Program-made: the position numbers and the translations under genes
The notes under the pieces: generated by a model
What the model was told of the DNA's origin: nothing
The model's input: only the letters and a program-made list of their open reading frames with translations
The model's database searches: none
Shown here: in pieces, positions 19,206 through 27,855 of the stretch
Position numbering within the stretch: position 1 is the first letter of the stretch
How the letters are laid out: each line of letters begins with the position of its first letter
Assembly (NCBI GenBank): GCA_963711215.1
Contig: CAVQDH010000005.1
Coordinates: forward strand, 496,001-560,000
Reading direction: 5' to 3'
DNA length: 64,000 nucleotides
Source: WHUA01 sp963711215
Lineage (GTDB): Bacteria > Pseudomonadota > Alphaproteobacteria > UBA8366

Positions 19206-19229
19206 AACCGCGCCGCGGTTGGTTTTTTT
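19206..19229 (+). terminator. Intrinsic terminator-like hairpin just before leuA (possible attenuator)
   Basis: Stem AACCGC / GCGGTT with a 3-base loop at 19206-19220, followed by GG and seven T residues (19223-19229). It lies 40 bp before the leuA ATG and downstream of a long untranslated leader, the usual layout of transcription attenuation in amino-acid biosynthesis genes. There is no upstream gene it would need to terminate except the LysR gene 350 bp away. Confidence 0.55.
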
Positions 19230-19268
19230 CAGTTATAACGCAGCACGCCGAATTGAGGAGTTGAGACC

Positions 19269-20948
19269 ATGGCCGTCATGCCCGTGGAGAAGTACAAGCC
19301 CTTCCAGCCGATCGACCTGCCCGACCGGCAATGGCCGACCAGGACCATCACCAAATGCCCGGTCTGGTGCTCCGTCGACCTGCGCGACGGCAACCAGGCG
19401 CTGATCGAGCCGATGGGCCCGGAGCGCAAGCTCCGCATGTTCAAGACGCTCTGCCGCATGGGCTTCAAGGAGATCGAGGTCGGCTTCCCGGCCGCCTCGG
19501 ACACGGACTTCACCTTCGTCCGCCAGATCATCGAGGAAGGCCTGGTCCCCGACGACGTCACCATCCAGGTGCTGACCCAGTCGCGCGACGAGCTGATCCG
19601 CCGCACCTTCGAATCGATCAAGGGCTCGAAGACGGCGATCGTCCACCTCTACAACTCGACCTCGACGACCCAGCGCCGCGTCGTCTTCCGCGAAGGCCGG
19701 GAAGGCGTGAAGAAGATCGCCGTCGACGGCGCCAAGCTGATCAAGAGCCTGGTGCCGACCGTGCCGGAAACCAAGGTGCGCTTCCAGTATTCGCCCGAGA
19801 GCTTCACCCAGACGGAGCTCGACTACGCGCTCGAGGTCTGCGAGGCGGTGATGGACGTCTGGCAGCCGACGCCGGCGAACCCGACGATCATCAACCTGCC
19901 GGCCACGGTCGAGGTCGCGACGCCCAACATCTACGCCGACCAGATCGAATGGATGCACCGCAACTTCAGCAAGCGCGACTGCGTCGTGCTGTCGCTGCAT
20001 CCGCATAACGACCGGGGCACCGGCGTCGCCGCTGCCGAGATGGGCGTGATGGCCGGCGCCGACCGCATCGAAGGGACGCTGTTCGGCAACGGCGAGCGCA
20101 CCGGCAACGTCGACGTGATCACGCTGGCGATGAACATGGTGAGCCACGGGCTGGATTCGAAGCTCGACATGCGCAACATGCGCGAGCTGCGCGCGACCGC
20201 CGAATACTGCAACCAGCTGCCGGTGCACCCGCGCCATCCCTATGCCGGCGACCTGGTCTTCACCGCCTTCTCCGGCAGCCACCAGGACGCCATCAAGAAG
20301 GGCCTGGCGGCGATGAAATCGTCGAACAGCCAGGAATGGGACGTGCCCTACCTGCCGATCGATCCGGCCGACATCGGCGCGGAGTACGAGGCGGTCATCC
20401 GCATCAACAGCCAGTCGGGCAAGGGCGGCGTCGCCTACATCATGGAGACCGAATACGGCATCCAGATGCCGCGCAACCTGCAGATCGAGTTCTCGCGCGT
20501 GGTCCAGAACATTTCGGACGACACCGGCAAGGAGCAGAAGCCGGGCGACATCTGGAACGCCTTCGACAAGGAATATCTGACGGCCGACACGCCCTACAGC
20601 CTCGTCGATCATCAGACGCTGTCGGCGACGCACGCCTCCGAGGTGAAGAAGCTCACCGCGACCATGTCGAAGGACGGCCAGGAGATCACGATCGAGGGCC
20701 GCGGCACCGGGCCGATCGACGCCTTCGTCGATGCGATGAAGCGCGTGACCGGCAAGGGGATCAAGGTCTACAGCTACAGCGAGCATTCGGTCGGCATGGG
20801 CTCGGACGCGGCGGCGATCGCCTTCGTCGAGACCGAAGTCGACGGCAAGCGGCTGTATGGCGTTGGCCGGAACCCGAACATCGTCACTGCCTCCCTCCAG
20901 GCGGTGACCTGCGCGGTCAACCGGGCGATCCGGAACGGTCACTCATAG
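19269..20948 (+). CDS. leuA: 2-isopropylmalate synthase, long form
   Basis: First committed step of leucine synthesis: acetyl-CoA plus 2-oxoisovalerate to 2-isopropylmalate. 559 aa, the long LeuA type. Visible are the catalytic entry loop VDLRDGNQALIEPMGPERK, the metal-binding LSLHPHNDRGTGVAAAEMGV and the C-terminal allosteric domain with GRGTGPIDAFVDAMKR and YGVGRNPNIVTASLQAVTCA, so feedback inhibition by leucine is expected. ATG is preceded by GAGGAG (19255-19260). leuC and leuD are in the window at 41731-43772; leuB is not seen. Confidence 0.95.
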   Translation: MAVMPVEKYKPFQPIDLPDRQWPTRTITKCPVWCSVDLRDGNQALIEPMGPERKLRMFKTLCRMGFKEIEVGFPAASDTDFTFVRQIIEEGLVPDDVTIQVLTQSRDELIRRTFESIKGSKTAIVHLYNSTSTTQRRVVFREGREGVKKIAVDGAKLIKSLVPTVPETKVRFQYSPESFTQTELDYALEVCEAVMDVWQPTPANPTIINLPATVEVATPNIYADQIEWMHRNFSKRDCVVLSLHPHNDRGTGVAAAEMGVMAGADRIEGTLFGNGERTGNVDVITLAMNMVSHGLDSKLDMRNMRELRATAEYCNQLPVHPRHPYAGDLVFTAFSGSHQDAIKKGLAAMKSSNSQEWDVPYLPIDPADIGAEYEAVIRINSQSGKGGVAYIMETEYGIQMPRNLQIEFSRVVQNISDDTGKEQKPGDIWNAFDKEYLTADTPYSLVDHQTLSATHASEVKKLTATMSKDGQEITIEGRGTGPIDAFVDAMKRVTGKGIKVYSYSEHSVGMGSDAAAIAFVETEVDGKRLYGVGRNPNIVTASLQAVTCAVNRAIRNGHS

Positions 20949-21008
20949 CCGGAACAATGACGTCCCGTCCTGCGTTTCCGTAAGGTGGAGACGCGGGGCG
21001 GGCTTCGT

Positions 21009-21037
21009 GCGCGCAAAAATGGCGCGCGCCTTATTTT
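21009..21037 (+). terminator. Probable intrinsic terminator after leuA
   Basis: Stem GCGCGC (21009-21014) and GCGCGC (21022-21027) with a seven-base loop AAAAATG, followed by GCC and a T-rich tract TTATTTTT. Positioned 60 bp after the leuA stop and 80 bp before the next start. Confidence 0.55.
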
Positions 21038-21114
21038 TACCTCATCCTCGCCACGCTCTCTCCCGACCCGTCGCGTTTTATTAACCTTTGAAGCAAGAAC
21101 ACGACCGTCTGGGG

Positions 21115-22138
21115 ATGAAGCGGACAGCGCTGATACTGGTGACCGCCGTTGCCGGCCTCGCATCGCTGTGCGCGGGCCTGCTGACCTATGGCTACATCAC
21201 CGTCCGCGACATGCCGGAACGGGTCTACCAGTCGCAAGGCCCGAACGCCGCCTGGGCCGACCACAAATGGGTCGCCGCAATCCAGCCGCTCGCATCCTAC
21301 GCGGCCTTCGCAACGGCGCTTCGCCGTAACCGCATCACCGACGTCTATTTCTACATGGGCCGGCCGGACGCGGACGGGACGATTCGCGCCGACCGCTACA
21401 CCGCGGCAGCTTACCTGCTGCGCGAGATGCGCGCCCGGCAGCCCAGCCTGCACCTGAACGCCTGGATCGGCCAGGTCGAACGCCGGGGCGGCGGCACGCT
21501 CGATCTCGCGGACGCGGATGTACGGCGGCGCCTGACCGCCACGGCGGCGCGCTTCCTGGCGCTCGGCTTCGACGGCATTCACTTCAGCTTTCCGGGCGCC
21601 GGCAGCGGCAATCCGCATCTTCTGATGCTGCTCGACCAAGCGCATAACCTGACGCGGCGATTCCGATCGAGCCTGTCGCTGTCGACGGACGCGCTGGAGC
21701 CCGTTCCCGGTCTGGCCTGGCTCTCCCGCAAGACCGGCAGCCGGCACGGCTTCTGGACCCGGCGCTACTACAAGTCGGTCGCCGCGCGGGTCGACCAGAT
21801 CGCCGTGGAGCCGAACCTCTCGATGCTGCCCTCGGGCTGGCTCGAAGCCGCCATGGTCGCCTGGCAGACCAAATCGATCCGACAGCTCACCGTCGGCCAC
21901 GCCGTTCTGTTCATGGGCGTCCCGGCGCAGGAGGATCACGACGGACGGTCCACTGGGGGCCGTCCGCCTGGCCCGCTCGGCGCTCACCGGCATCCGCATG
22001 GGCATGGGCGCCCGGAGCGACGACCCCTTCAGCGATTTCGGGCTGGCGCTCGAAGCGCGCTGGATGACCACGGGACAAGGCAGTGACCACGCGCTGCTCG
22101 AGGATTGGCTCGATTCCGGCGATATCGTCGCCCGCTGA
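21115..22138 (+). CDS. Membrane-anchored hypothetical protein, possible TIM-barrel glycosidase-like fold (one apparent insertion)
   Basis: Corrected 340 aa. An N-terminal TM anchor (LILVTAVAGLASLCAGLLTY) is followed by a periplasmic domain. Sequence blocks such as ITDVYFYMGRPDADGTI, LHLNAWIGQVERRGGG, FLALGFDGIHFSFPGAGSG and VDQIAVEPNLSMLP look like successive beta strands of a TIM barrel, as in polysaccharide-processing glycosidase-like proteins, but I cannot name a family. One extra G at 21933-21934 breaks the frame; correction yields LGAVRLARSALTGIRMGMGA and a TGA at 22136-22138. ATG 21115 was chosen over an upstream TTG at 21088 because it starts right at the anchor. Confidence 0.75.
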
Positions 22139-22208
22139 CAGGAAACCCTTGTGCCCGGCGACCGGCGGCGGCATACGAAGGCCGGAACATGACTCTATAT
22201 TGATCGCG

Positions 22209-22466
22209 ATGACGTCGGCCGACTTGTTGCACGAGTATTCCTGGGCGATTGCGATCGCCCTGGTTGGATTGTTCCTGCTTTCGCGTTACATCATCCGATG
22301 GATGCAGGCGCGGCGCGACGCGGAGGCGCGCCGCATGGTCGCTGCGCCGGGCGAGCATCCGCTGGTCGGACCGGAGGGATACAGACGCGCCCGCATTCAG
22401 TTCCTTGTAACGCTGGTGCTGCTGATCGTCATCGTCGTCCTGTCCGTGATCACGCATTTCCGGTAA
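22209..22466 (+). CDS. Small two-TM membrane protein
   Basis: 85 residues with two hydrophobic helices, AIAIALVGLFLLSRYIIRWM near the N-terminus and FLVTLVLLIVIVVLSVITHF at the C-terminus, joined by a basic loop (QARRDAEARRMVAAPGEHP). No known family recognised. It sits 70 bp after the anchored hypothetical gene and 33 bp before pmbA, so it may be co-transcribed with pmbA. Confidence 0.7.
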   Translation: MTSADLLHEYSWAIAIALVGLFLLSRYIIRWMQARRDAEARRMVAAPGEHPLVGPEGYRRARIQFLVTLVLLIVIVVLSVITHFR

Positions 22467-22499
22467 CACCCGTCAACCGACCGAGAGGAAAGCTACGCG

Positions 22500-23871
22500 A
22501 TGTCCCATGACGCACCGGCCGCAGTCGCCAGCGAGCAGCAGACCGTCGACATGCTGTCGGACCTGATCGCCAAGGCGCGCAAGGCCGGCGCCGACGCCGC
22601 CGACGCCATCTTCGTCAACGGGGTGTCGCTGTCCCATGCACAACGGCTCGGCAAGATCGAGAAGCTCGAACGCTCCGAAGGCAGCGATCTCGGCTTGCGC
22701 GTCTTCGTCGGTAAGCGTCAGGCGATCGTCTCGTCTTCCGACATGAGCCCCCGCACGCTGGACGAGCTGGTGGAACGCGTCGTCGCCATGGCCCGGACCG
22801 TTCCGGAAGATCCCCATTGCGGGCTTGCCGACCCGGATCAGATCTTCCGCGGCCCGATCGCCGATCTCGAGATCTGCGACACCCGGGAGCCCGCGCCCGA
22901 AAGCCTGATCGAGCGCGCGAGCAAGGCGGAGGATGCGGCGCGTTCGGTCGCGGGCGTGACCAACTCCGAAGGCGCGGAAGCCAGCTGGGGACAGACCCGG
23001 GTGGCGCTCGCGGCATCGAACGGCTTCGCCGGCGGCTACAGCATCTCGCGGCAGAGCATCGGCGTCGCGGTCCTGGCCGGTGAAGGCACGGGAATGGAGC
23101 GCGACTACGAGTTCTCGTCCGCCGTGTTCAGCGAAGACCTGGACGATCCTGCGACGGTCGGGAAAAGCGCCGGAGAGCGCGCGGTGAAGCGCCTCAATCC
23201 GCGCAAGGTGGGCACGCAGAAGGTGCCCGTGGTGTTCGACACGCGCGTTTCCAACGGGCTGCTGCGTCACCTGGCCGGGGCGATCAACGGCAGCGCCATC
23301 GCGCGCGGCACCAGCTTCCTGAAGGACAGCATGGGCAAGCGCATCATGCCCGCAGCGCTGTCGGTCATCGACGATCCGCACCGCAAGCGCGGCATGGCGT
23401 CCAAGCCCTTCGACGCCGAAGGCATCGCCAACAGCTCGATCGCGCTGGTCGAAGACGGCGTTCTGAAAAGCTGGGTGCTGGACCTCCGGTCCGCGCGCCA
23501 GCTCGGCCTCACGACCACCGGACGAGCATCGCGGGGCACCTCGTCGCCGCCGTCGCCGTCGACCACCAATCTCTATCTACCGGCCGGCACGATCACGCGC
23601 GACGCCATGCTCGCCGATATCAAGTCGGGCTTCTACGTCAACGAGCTGATGGGCTTCGGCGTCAATTCGGTGACCGGCGACTACAGCCGCGGCGCTTCCG
23701 GCTTCTGGATCGAGAACGGCGCGATCGCCTTTCCGGTGAGCGAGGTGACGATCGCCGGAAACCTCAAGGATATGCTTCCTCAACATGCTGCCGGCGGACG
23801 ATCTGGAATTCCGCTACGCGGTAAACGCGCCGACCATACGCATCGACGGCATGACCATCGCCGGGAACTGA
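22500..23871 (+). CDS. pmbA: Metalloprotease-related protein PmbA/TldE (one apparent insertion)
   Basis: Non-zinc partner of TldD in the TldD/TldE protease. Corrected 456 aa. Motifs: LGLRVFVGKRQAIVSSSDMS in the N-terminal domain and VLDLRSARQLGLTTTGRASR, GFYVNELMGFGVNSVTGDYS and GASGFWIENGAIAFPVSEVT in the C-terminal domain. As read the last 30 codons are garbled; removing one C at 23775 gives LKDMFLNMLPADDLEFRYAV, a canonical APTIRIDGMTIAGN ending and TGA at 23869-23871. The tldD gene ends at the left edge of this window. Confidence 0.93.
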
Positions 23872-23892
23872 TCCGCGCGCCAGCCGCAGGCG

Positions 23893-24378
23893 TCAGCTCA
23901 CGATATGCCAGGCGCCGTCGGGCTCGCGGCAAGCGCTGCCGTTGCCCTGATGCTCCTGGCCGCCGAGCGTGATGGTCTGCCGGTAGTCCCGGCAATAGCG
24001 GCCGTCGGCGTCCTGGTAAGTGCGCGTCGGCGTCAGCGTTCCCCAATGCCCGTTCGTGGGATTGCGCCAGATGGTGGTCTGGCCCGACGGCGTGTTTTCG
24101 AAGGCGGTGAGCGCCGCGTGCCGCGCACGCTCGAAATCATCCTTGTTCAGCAGCGGGACATAGGGGCCGTCCAACAGCCGTCCTTCCATGCGGACAGGTG
24201 CCGTGACCGGCGCCGCGCTCGTGTCGGGCGCAGCCAACAGGCCGCCCGTCGCGTTGGCGCCAAGCCCACCTGACGCCGGCGGCGGCGCGCCCGTCCCGCC
24301 GCTGCCGGTCGTCGCCGTGCAGGCGGCAAGCAGGGCCGCCAGCAACATCCAAAGAGGCGCATATCTGAACGGGTTCAA
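23893..24378 (-). CDS. Lipoprotein, RT0821/Lpp0805-type surface protein
   Basis: 161 aa starting at TTG 24378. The choice is supported by a GGGAG ribosome site 7 bases upstream and by the resulting signal: MNPFRYAPLWMLLAALLAAC with a lipobox LAAC. After a Gly/Pro/Ala-rich linker comes the mature domain with WRNPTNGHWGTLTPTRTYQD, CRDYRQTITLGGQEHQGNG and the terminal ACREPDGAWHIV, the pattern of the RT0821/Lpp0805 (17-kDa antigen-related) surface lipoproteins. Likely outer-membrane attached. Converges on pmbA with a 21-bp gap and lies 110 bp after the AceE-like gene. Confidence 0.82.
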   Translation of the reverse strand: MNPFRYAPLWMLLAALLAACTATTGSGGTGAPPPASGGLGANATGGLLAAPDTSAAPVTAPVRMEGRLLDGPYVPLLNKDDFERARHAALTAFENTPSGQTTIWRNPTNGHWGTLTPTRTYQDADGRYCRDYRQTITLGGQEHQGNGSACREPDGAWHIVS

Positions 24379-24488
24379 CAGCGGCTCCCACGCAATGCCT
24401 TGGGCCTCAAGATCGGGCCCAGGCCCATGGTAGGCGGCCAAGGCGAAAGCGCAAGCCGCGGCCCGCGGTGCCATCGGGCCGGCGGCGG

Positions 24489-26870
24489 CTACCGGATTTG
24501 CGCCAGGCAGGCCGCCGCGGCCGCGTCGAGAATCGCCGCGGTGTCGATTCCATGCAGGCGGTGGGCATCCGCGATGTCGCTCGACTGCCCGAATTTCTCG
24601 ACGCCAAGCGCCGAGACGCGGAACTCGCCGACCGATCCCAGCCAGGACAGGGTCGCCGGGTGGCCGTCCAGCACCGTCACAAGCGCCGCGCCCGCGCCAA
24701 GCCCGCCCAGCATTGTCTCGACATGCGACCGCGCGTCCGCCGCGCCCGCGGCACGCCGCCGCGCCGCGGCCAGCCATCCTGCGTGCAGCCGCGCCGGCGA
24801 GGTCACCGCAAACAGGCCCGCGCCGGGAATATCCTCCAGGATCTCCGCATGCGCCGCGGCCGCTTCCGGCGCCATCGCGCCCGTGAAGGCGATCGCAAGC
24901 TCCGCCCCCGGCGCCGGCGGAACGATCCAGTAGCCGCCGGCGCAGATATCCGCCCGCTGCTCGGGCGTCAACGTGCGGGCGGGCTGCGCGAGCTGCCGCG
25001 TCGACAGCCGGAGATAGACCGATCCGCCGTCCTCGGCCTGCATATGGCGGAAGCCCCAGGCCATAATGGCCGCCAGCTCGTCGACATAGGACGGCTCGAA
25101 ATAGGTCAGCCGGTCGGTCGACATGCCGATGAGCGGCGTGTTGATCGACTGGTGCGCGCCGCCTTCCGGCGAAAGTGTCACGCCCGCCGGCGTCGCCACC
25201 ACCATGAAGCGGGCATCCTGGTAGCAGGCATAGGTCAGCGAATCGAGACCGCGGTTGATGAACGGATCGTACAGCGTGCCGACCGGCAGCAGCCGCGCGC
25301 CATAGAGCGAATGCGACAGTCCGAGCGCCGCCAGCATCAGGAACAGGTTGTTCTCGGCGATGCCGAGCTCGAAATGCTGGCCGGAATGCGAGCGCACCCA
25401 TTTCTGCGCCGACGCCACCTTCTCCTCGCGAAACACGTCCGGCCGCTCGCGCCGGCTGAACAGGCCGCGCTGGTTGACCCAGGGGCCGAGGTTGGTCGAC
25501 ACGGTGACATCGGGCGACGTCGTCACAACGTGATCCGCCAGAGGGCTCTTGCCCTGCGCCAACTCGTTCAGGATCTGGCCGAACGCCTGCTGGGTCGACA
25601 GCTTGTCGCCGCGCGGCACCGGGAAGCTGTCGGGCACCTCGATGCGCGGCGCGTCCAGCCGCCGCGACGTCTCGGTGCGGAACGGCACCTCGCGGAGAAA
25701 CACCCGCAGCGTCTCGCGTTCCGCGTCGAGGCCGGCGAAGGGATCCCATTCCGCACCTTCGGGAATGCGCATCGCCTTGCGGAAGCTGTCCATCTGCTGC
25801 GGGTTCATCAGGCCGGCATGGTTATCCTTGTGGCCGGCAAGCGGCAGCCCGTACCCCTTGATCGTGTAGGCGACGAAACAATGCGGGGCGTCGTTGCCCG
25901 CCGCCGCGTGGAAGGCGTCGAGCACGCTTTCCATGTCGTGTCCGGCGAGATTGGTCATCAGCCGGTGCAGCGCCGCGTCGTCGTGGCTGTCCAGCAGCTC
26001 GTTCAGGCCCGACGTGCCCCGCATCTCCTTTTCCAGATGCGTGCGCCAGGCTTCGCCGCCCTTGAAGGTCAGCGCCGAATAGAGGTCGTTCGGGCAATCG
26101 TCGATCCAGCGCAACAGCGCTTCGCCGGCAGGGCCGTTGCGCGCCGCCTCGAGCCGCTTGCCGTATTTCAGCGTCACCACGTTCCAGCCCACGGTGCCGA
26201 AAAAGGACTGGATCTTCTGGAACAGCTGGTCGTTCACCACGCCGTCGAGGCTCTGGCGGTTATAGTCGATCACCCACCAGAGATTCCCGACGTCATGCTT
26301 CCAGCCTTCGAGCAGCGCCTCGAAGATATTGCCCTCGTCCAGCTCGGCGTCGCCCATCAAGGCGACCAGCCGGCCGCGCGGCGCCGCGGCGTCCATCAGC
26401 TCGTGGAGGCGCGCATAGTCCTGAACCAGCGAGGCGAACAGCGTCACCGCGACGCCGAGCCCGACGGAGCCGGTGGAGAAGTCCACGTCGTCGGCGTCCT
26501 TGGTCCGCGACGGATAGGCCTGCGCGCCGCCGAGGCCCCGGAAGCGCTCGAGATTCTCCCGGCTCTGCTTGCCGAGCAGATACATCAGCGCGTGGTAGAC
26601 CGGGCTCGCATGCGGCTTGACCGCGATCCGGTCCTCGGGCCGCAGGACATCCATGTAGAGCGCCGTCAGCAAGGTCACCGCCGAGGCGCAGGACGACTGA
26701 TGCCCGCCGACCTTGAGCCCGTCGCGCGACGGACGCAGATGGTTGGCGTTGTGGATCATCCAGGACGAAAGCCAGAGAACCTTCTTTTCGATCTCGGACA
26801 GAAGGTAGAGCTTCTCCTGGGGCTGAGCCGGGATTGTCTCGCGTGTCACCAGCCGTAACGGCGCGCTCAT
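24489..26870 (-). CDS. AceE-like homodimeric 2-oxoacid dehydrogenase E1 / transketolase-family protein
   Basis: 793 aa thiamine-diphosphate enzyme. The TPP motif is GDAELDEGNIFEALLEGW ... VIDYNRQSLDG, and the N-terminal substrate channel has SRDGLKVGGHQSSCASAVTL. It resembles AceE-type E1 proteins. In Pseudomonas the similar MdeB acts on 2-oxobutyrate and is encoded with an Lrp-type regulator (MdeR) and methionine gamma-lyase. Here the divergent neighbour is an Lrp/AsnC regulator, so an amino-acid-derived 2-oxoacid substrate is a reasonable guess; no lyase, E2 or E3 gene is adjacent. No frame breaks. Confidence 0.82.
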   Translation of the reverse strand: MSAPLRLVTRETIPAQPQEKLYLLSEIEKKVLWLSSWMIHNANHLRPSRDGLKVGGHQSSCASAVTLLTALYMDVLRPEDRIAVKPHASPVYHALMYLLGKQSRENLERFRGLGGAQAYPSRTKDADDVDFSTGSVGLGVAVTLFASLVQDYARLHELMDAAAPRGRLVALMGDAELDEGNIFEALLEGWKHDVGNLWWVIDYNRQSLDGVVNDQLFQKIQSFFGTVGWNVVTLKYGKRLEAARNGPAGEALLRWIDDCPNDLYSALTFKGGEAWRTHLEKEMRGTSGLNELLDSHDDAALHRLMTNLAGHDMESVLDAFHAAAGNDAPHCFVAYTIKGYGLPLAGHKDNHAGLMNPQQMDSFRKAMRIPEGAEWDPFAGLDAERETLRVFLREVPFRTETSRRLDAPRIEVPDSFPVPRGDKLSTQQAFGQILNELAQGKSPLADHVVTTSPDVTVSTNLGPWVNQRGLFSRRERPDVFREEKVASAQKWVRSHSGQHFELGIAENNLFLMLAALGLSHSLYGARLLPVGTLYDPFINRGLDSLTYACYQDARFMVVATPAGVTLSPEGGAHQSINTPLIGMSTDRLTYFEPSYVDELAAIMAWGFRHMQAEDGGSVYLRLSTRQLAQPARTLTPEQRADICAGGYWIVPPAPGAELAIAFTGAMAPEAAAAHAEILEDIPGAGLFAVTSPARLHAGWLAAARRRAAGAADARSHVETMLGGLGAGAALVTVLDGHPATLSWLGSVGEFRVSALGVEKFGQSSDIADAHRLHGIDTAAILDAAAAACLAQIR

Positions 26871-26969
26871 CAGTGTTCTCTCCCTGCGACGGAACGGAAA
26901 TTTTAACGATTATACCGCGGTCGGCGGAGACGATCCTTGCAAATATTGCTCTCATCTGCGAGTTATGGG

Positions 26970-26998
26970 CAATTAAATGCCAATTCATCGCCTAATTG
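26970..26998. promoter_or_regulatory. Candidate Lrp operator between the divergent E1 and Lrp genes
   Basis: An AT-rich dyad CAATTA (26970-26975) and TAATTG (26993-26998) with 17 bp between the arms lies directly before the lrp-like start in the 138-bp divergent gap. It contains another AATT in the middle. Lrp/AsnC proteins favour AT-rich symmetric sites; this one could serve autoregulation and control of the E1 gene. Confidence 0.45.
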
Positions 26999-27008
26999 AG
27001 AATAGATT

Positions 27009-27482
27009 ATGCCGACACTGGTGCTGGACGAGATAGATTGCCGTATCCTGACCGCCCTGCAGGAGAATGCCCGGATCACCAATGTCGAGCTGGCGGAGCT
27101 TGTCGGCATATCCCCTTCGCCCTGCTGGCGCCGGGTCCGGGAGCTCGAGCAGAAGGGCGTGATCGCAAGCTATGTCACGCTGATCGACCCCGGCAGCATC
27201 GGCCTGCCGGTCAGCGTGTTCGTCCAGGTTTCCCTGGAACGGCAGGTCGAGACCGCGCTGGAAGAATTCGAAGGCGCGGTCGCAGATTGGCCCGAAGTCA
27301 TGGAATGCTATCTAATGACGGGCGACGCGGACTACTTGCTGCGCGTGGTCGTCGCGGATCTCGCCGCCTATCACCGCTTCCTGGTGGATCACCTGACGCG
27401 GGTCCCGGGCGTCGCCAGCATCAAGTCGAGCTTCGCGCTGAAACAGGTCAAATATCGCACGGCCCTGCCGCTGGTGCGGTGA
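27009..27482 (+). CDS. Lrp/AsnC family transcriptional regulator
   Basis: 157 aa. N-terminal winged helix: LDEIDCRILTALQENARITN and ELVGISPSPCWRRVRELEQK; C-terminal RAM ligand-binding domain: WPEVMECYLMTGDADYLLRV and VPGVASIKSSFALKQVKYRT. These are textbook features of the family, which senses amino acids or related metabolites. Divergent from the AceE-like gene and likely its local regulator, analogous to MdeR. Confidence 0.93.
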   Translation: MPTLVLDEIDCRILTALQENARITNVELAELVGISPSPCWRRVRELEQKGVIASYVTLIDPGSIGLPVSVFVQVSLERQVETALEEFEGAVADWPEVMECYLMTGDADYLLRVVVADLAAYHRFLVDHLTRVPGVASIKSSFALKQVKYRTALPLVR

Positions 27483-27615
27483 GGAGAGCCGGGCATCCCG
27501 GGGCGGTATAGGGCAGGGCATAACCCTTGTTATTTTCCCGCCGGTCCATATTTTCCTGCTGGACGATTCGCCGGGCGGCAGCGCATATATCAGGTCGAAT
27601 TTGGAAGGAGCGACA

Positions 27616-27834
27616 GTGGCCAAAGAAGAACCGATCGAATTTAGTGGCGTGGTGAGCGAAGTCCTGCCGAACGCGATGTTCCGCGTTCAGCTCGACAATG
27701 AGCACGAAATCCTTGCCCATACCTCTGGCAAGATGCGGAAGAACCGTATCCGGGTCCTCGCGGGTGACCGCGTCACCGTGGAAATGACGCCCTATGACCT
27801 CACCAAGGGGCGCATCACCTATCGATTCAAGTAG
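27616..27834 (+). CDS. infA: Translation initiation factor IF-1
   Basis: 72 aa, the usual length. The OB-fold sequence AKEEPIEFSGVVSEVLPNAM, DNEHEILAHTSGKMRKNRI and TPYDLTKGRITYRFK is nearly invariant. The start is GTG 27616: it gives the family N-terminus and has GGAAGGAG 6-13 bases upstream, whereas the in-frame TTG at 27601 would include that ribosome site. Confidence 0.97.
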   Translation: MAKEEPIEFSGVVSEVLPNAMFRVQLDNEHEILAHTSGKMRKNRIRVLAGDRVTVEMTPYDLTKGRITYRFK

Positions 27835-27855
27835 CGGCGGCCGGCCTGGCCAGCG

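Noticed and set aside
19068..19238. 56-codon frame upstream of leuA as a leucine leader peptide
   Set aside because: It has only two leucines, no leucine run, and passes through the terminator-like hairpin; listed as an observation, not as a gene.
24468..26858. A 796-codon plus-strand frame opposite the AceE-like gene
   Set aside because: It is the complement of a well-conserved thiamine enzyme in GC-rich DNA, with an Arg/His-rich composition and no family features; long antisense frames are expected at this base composition.
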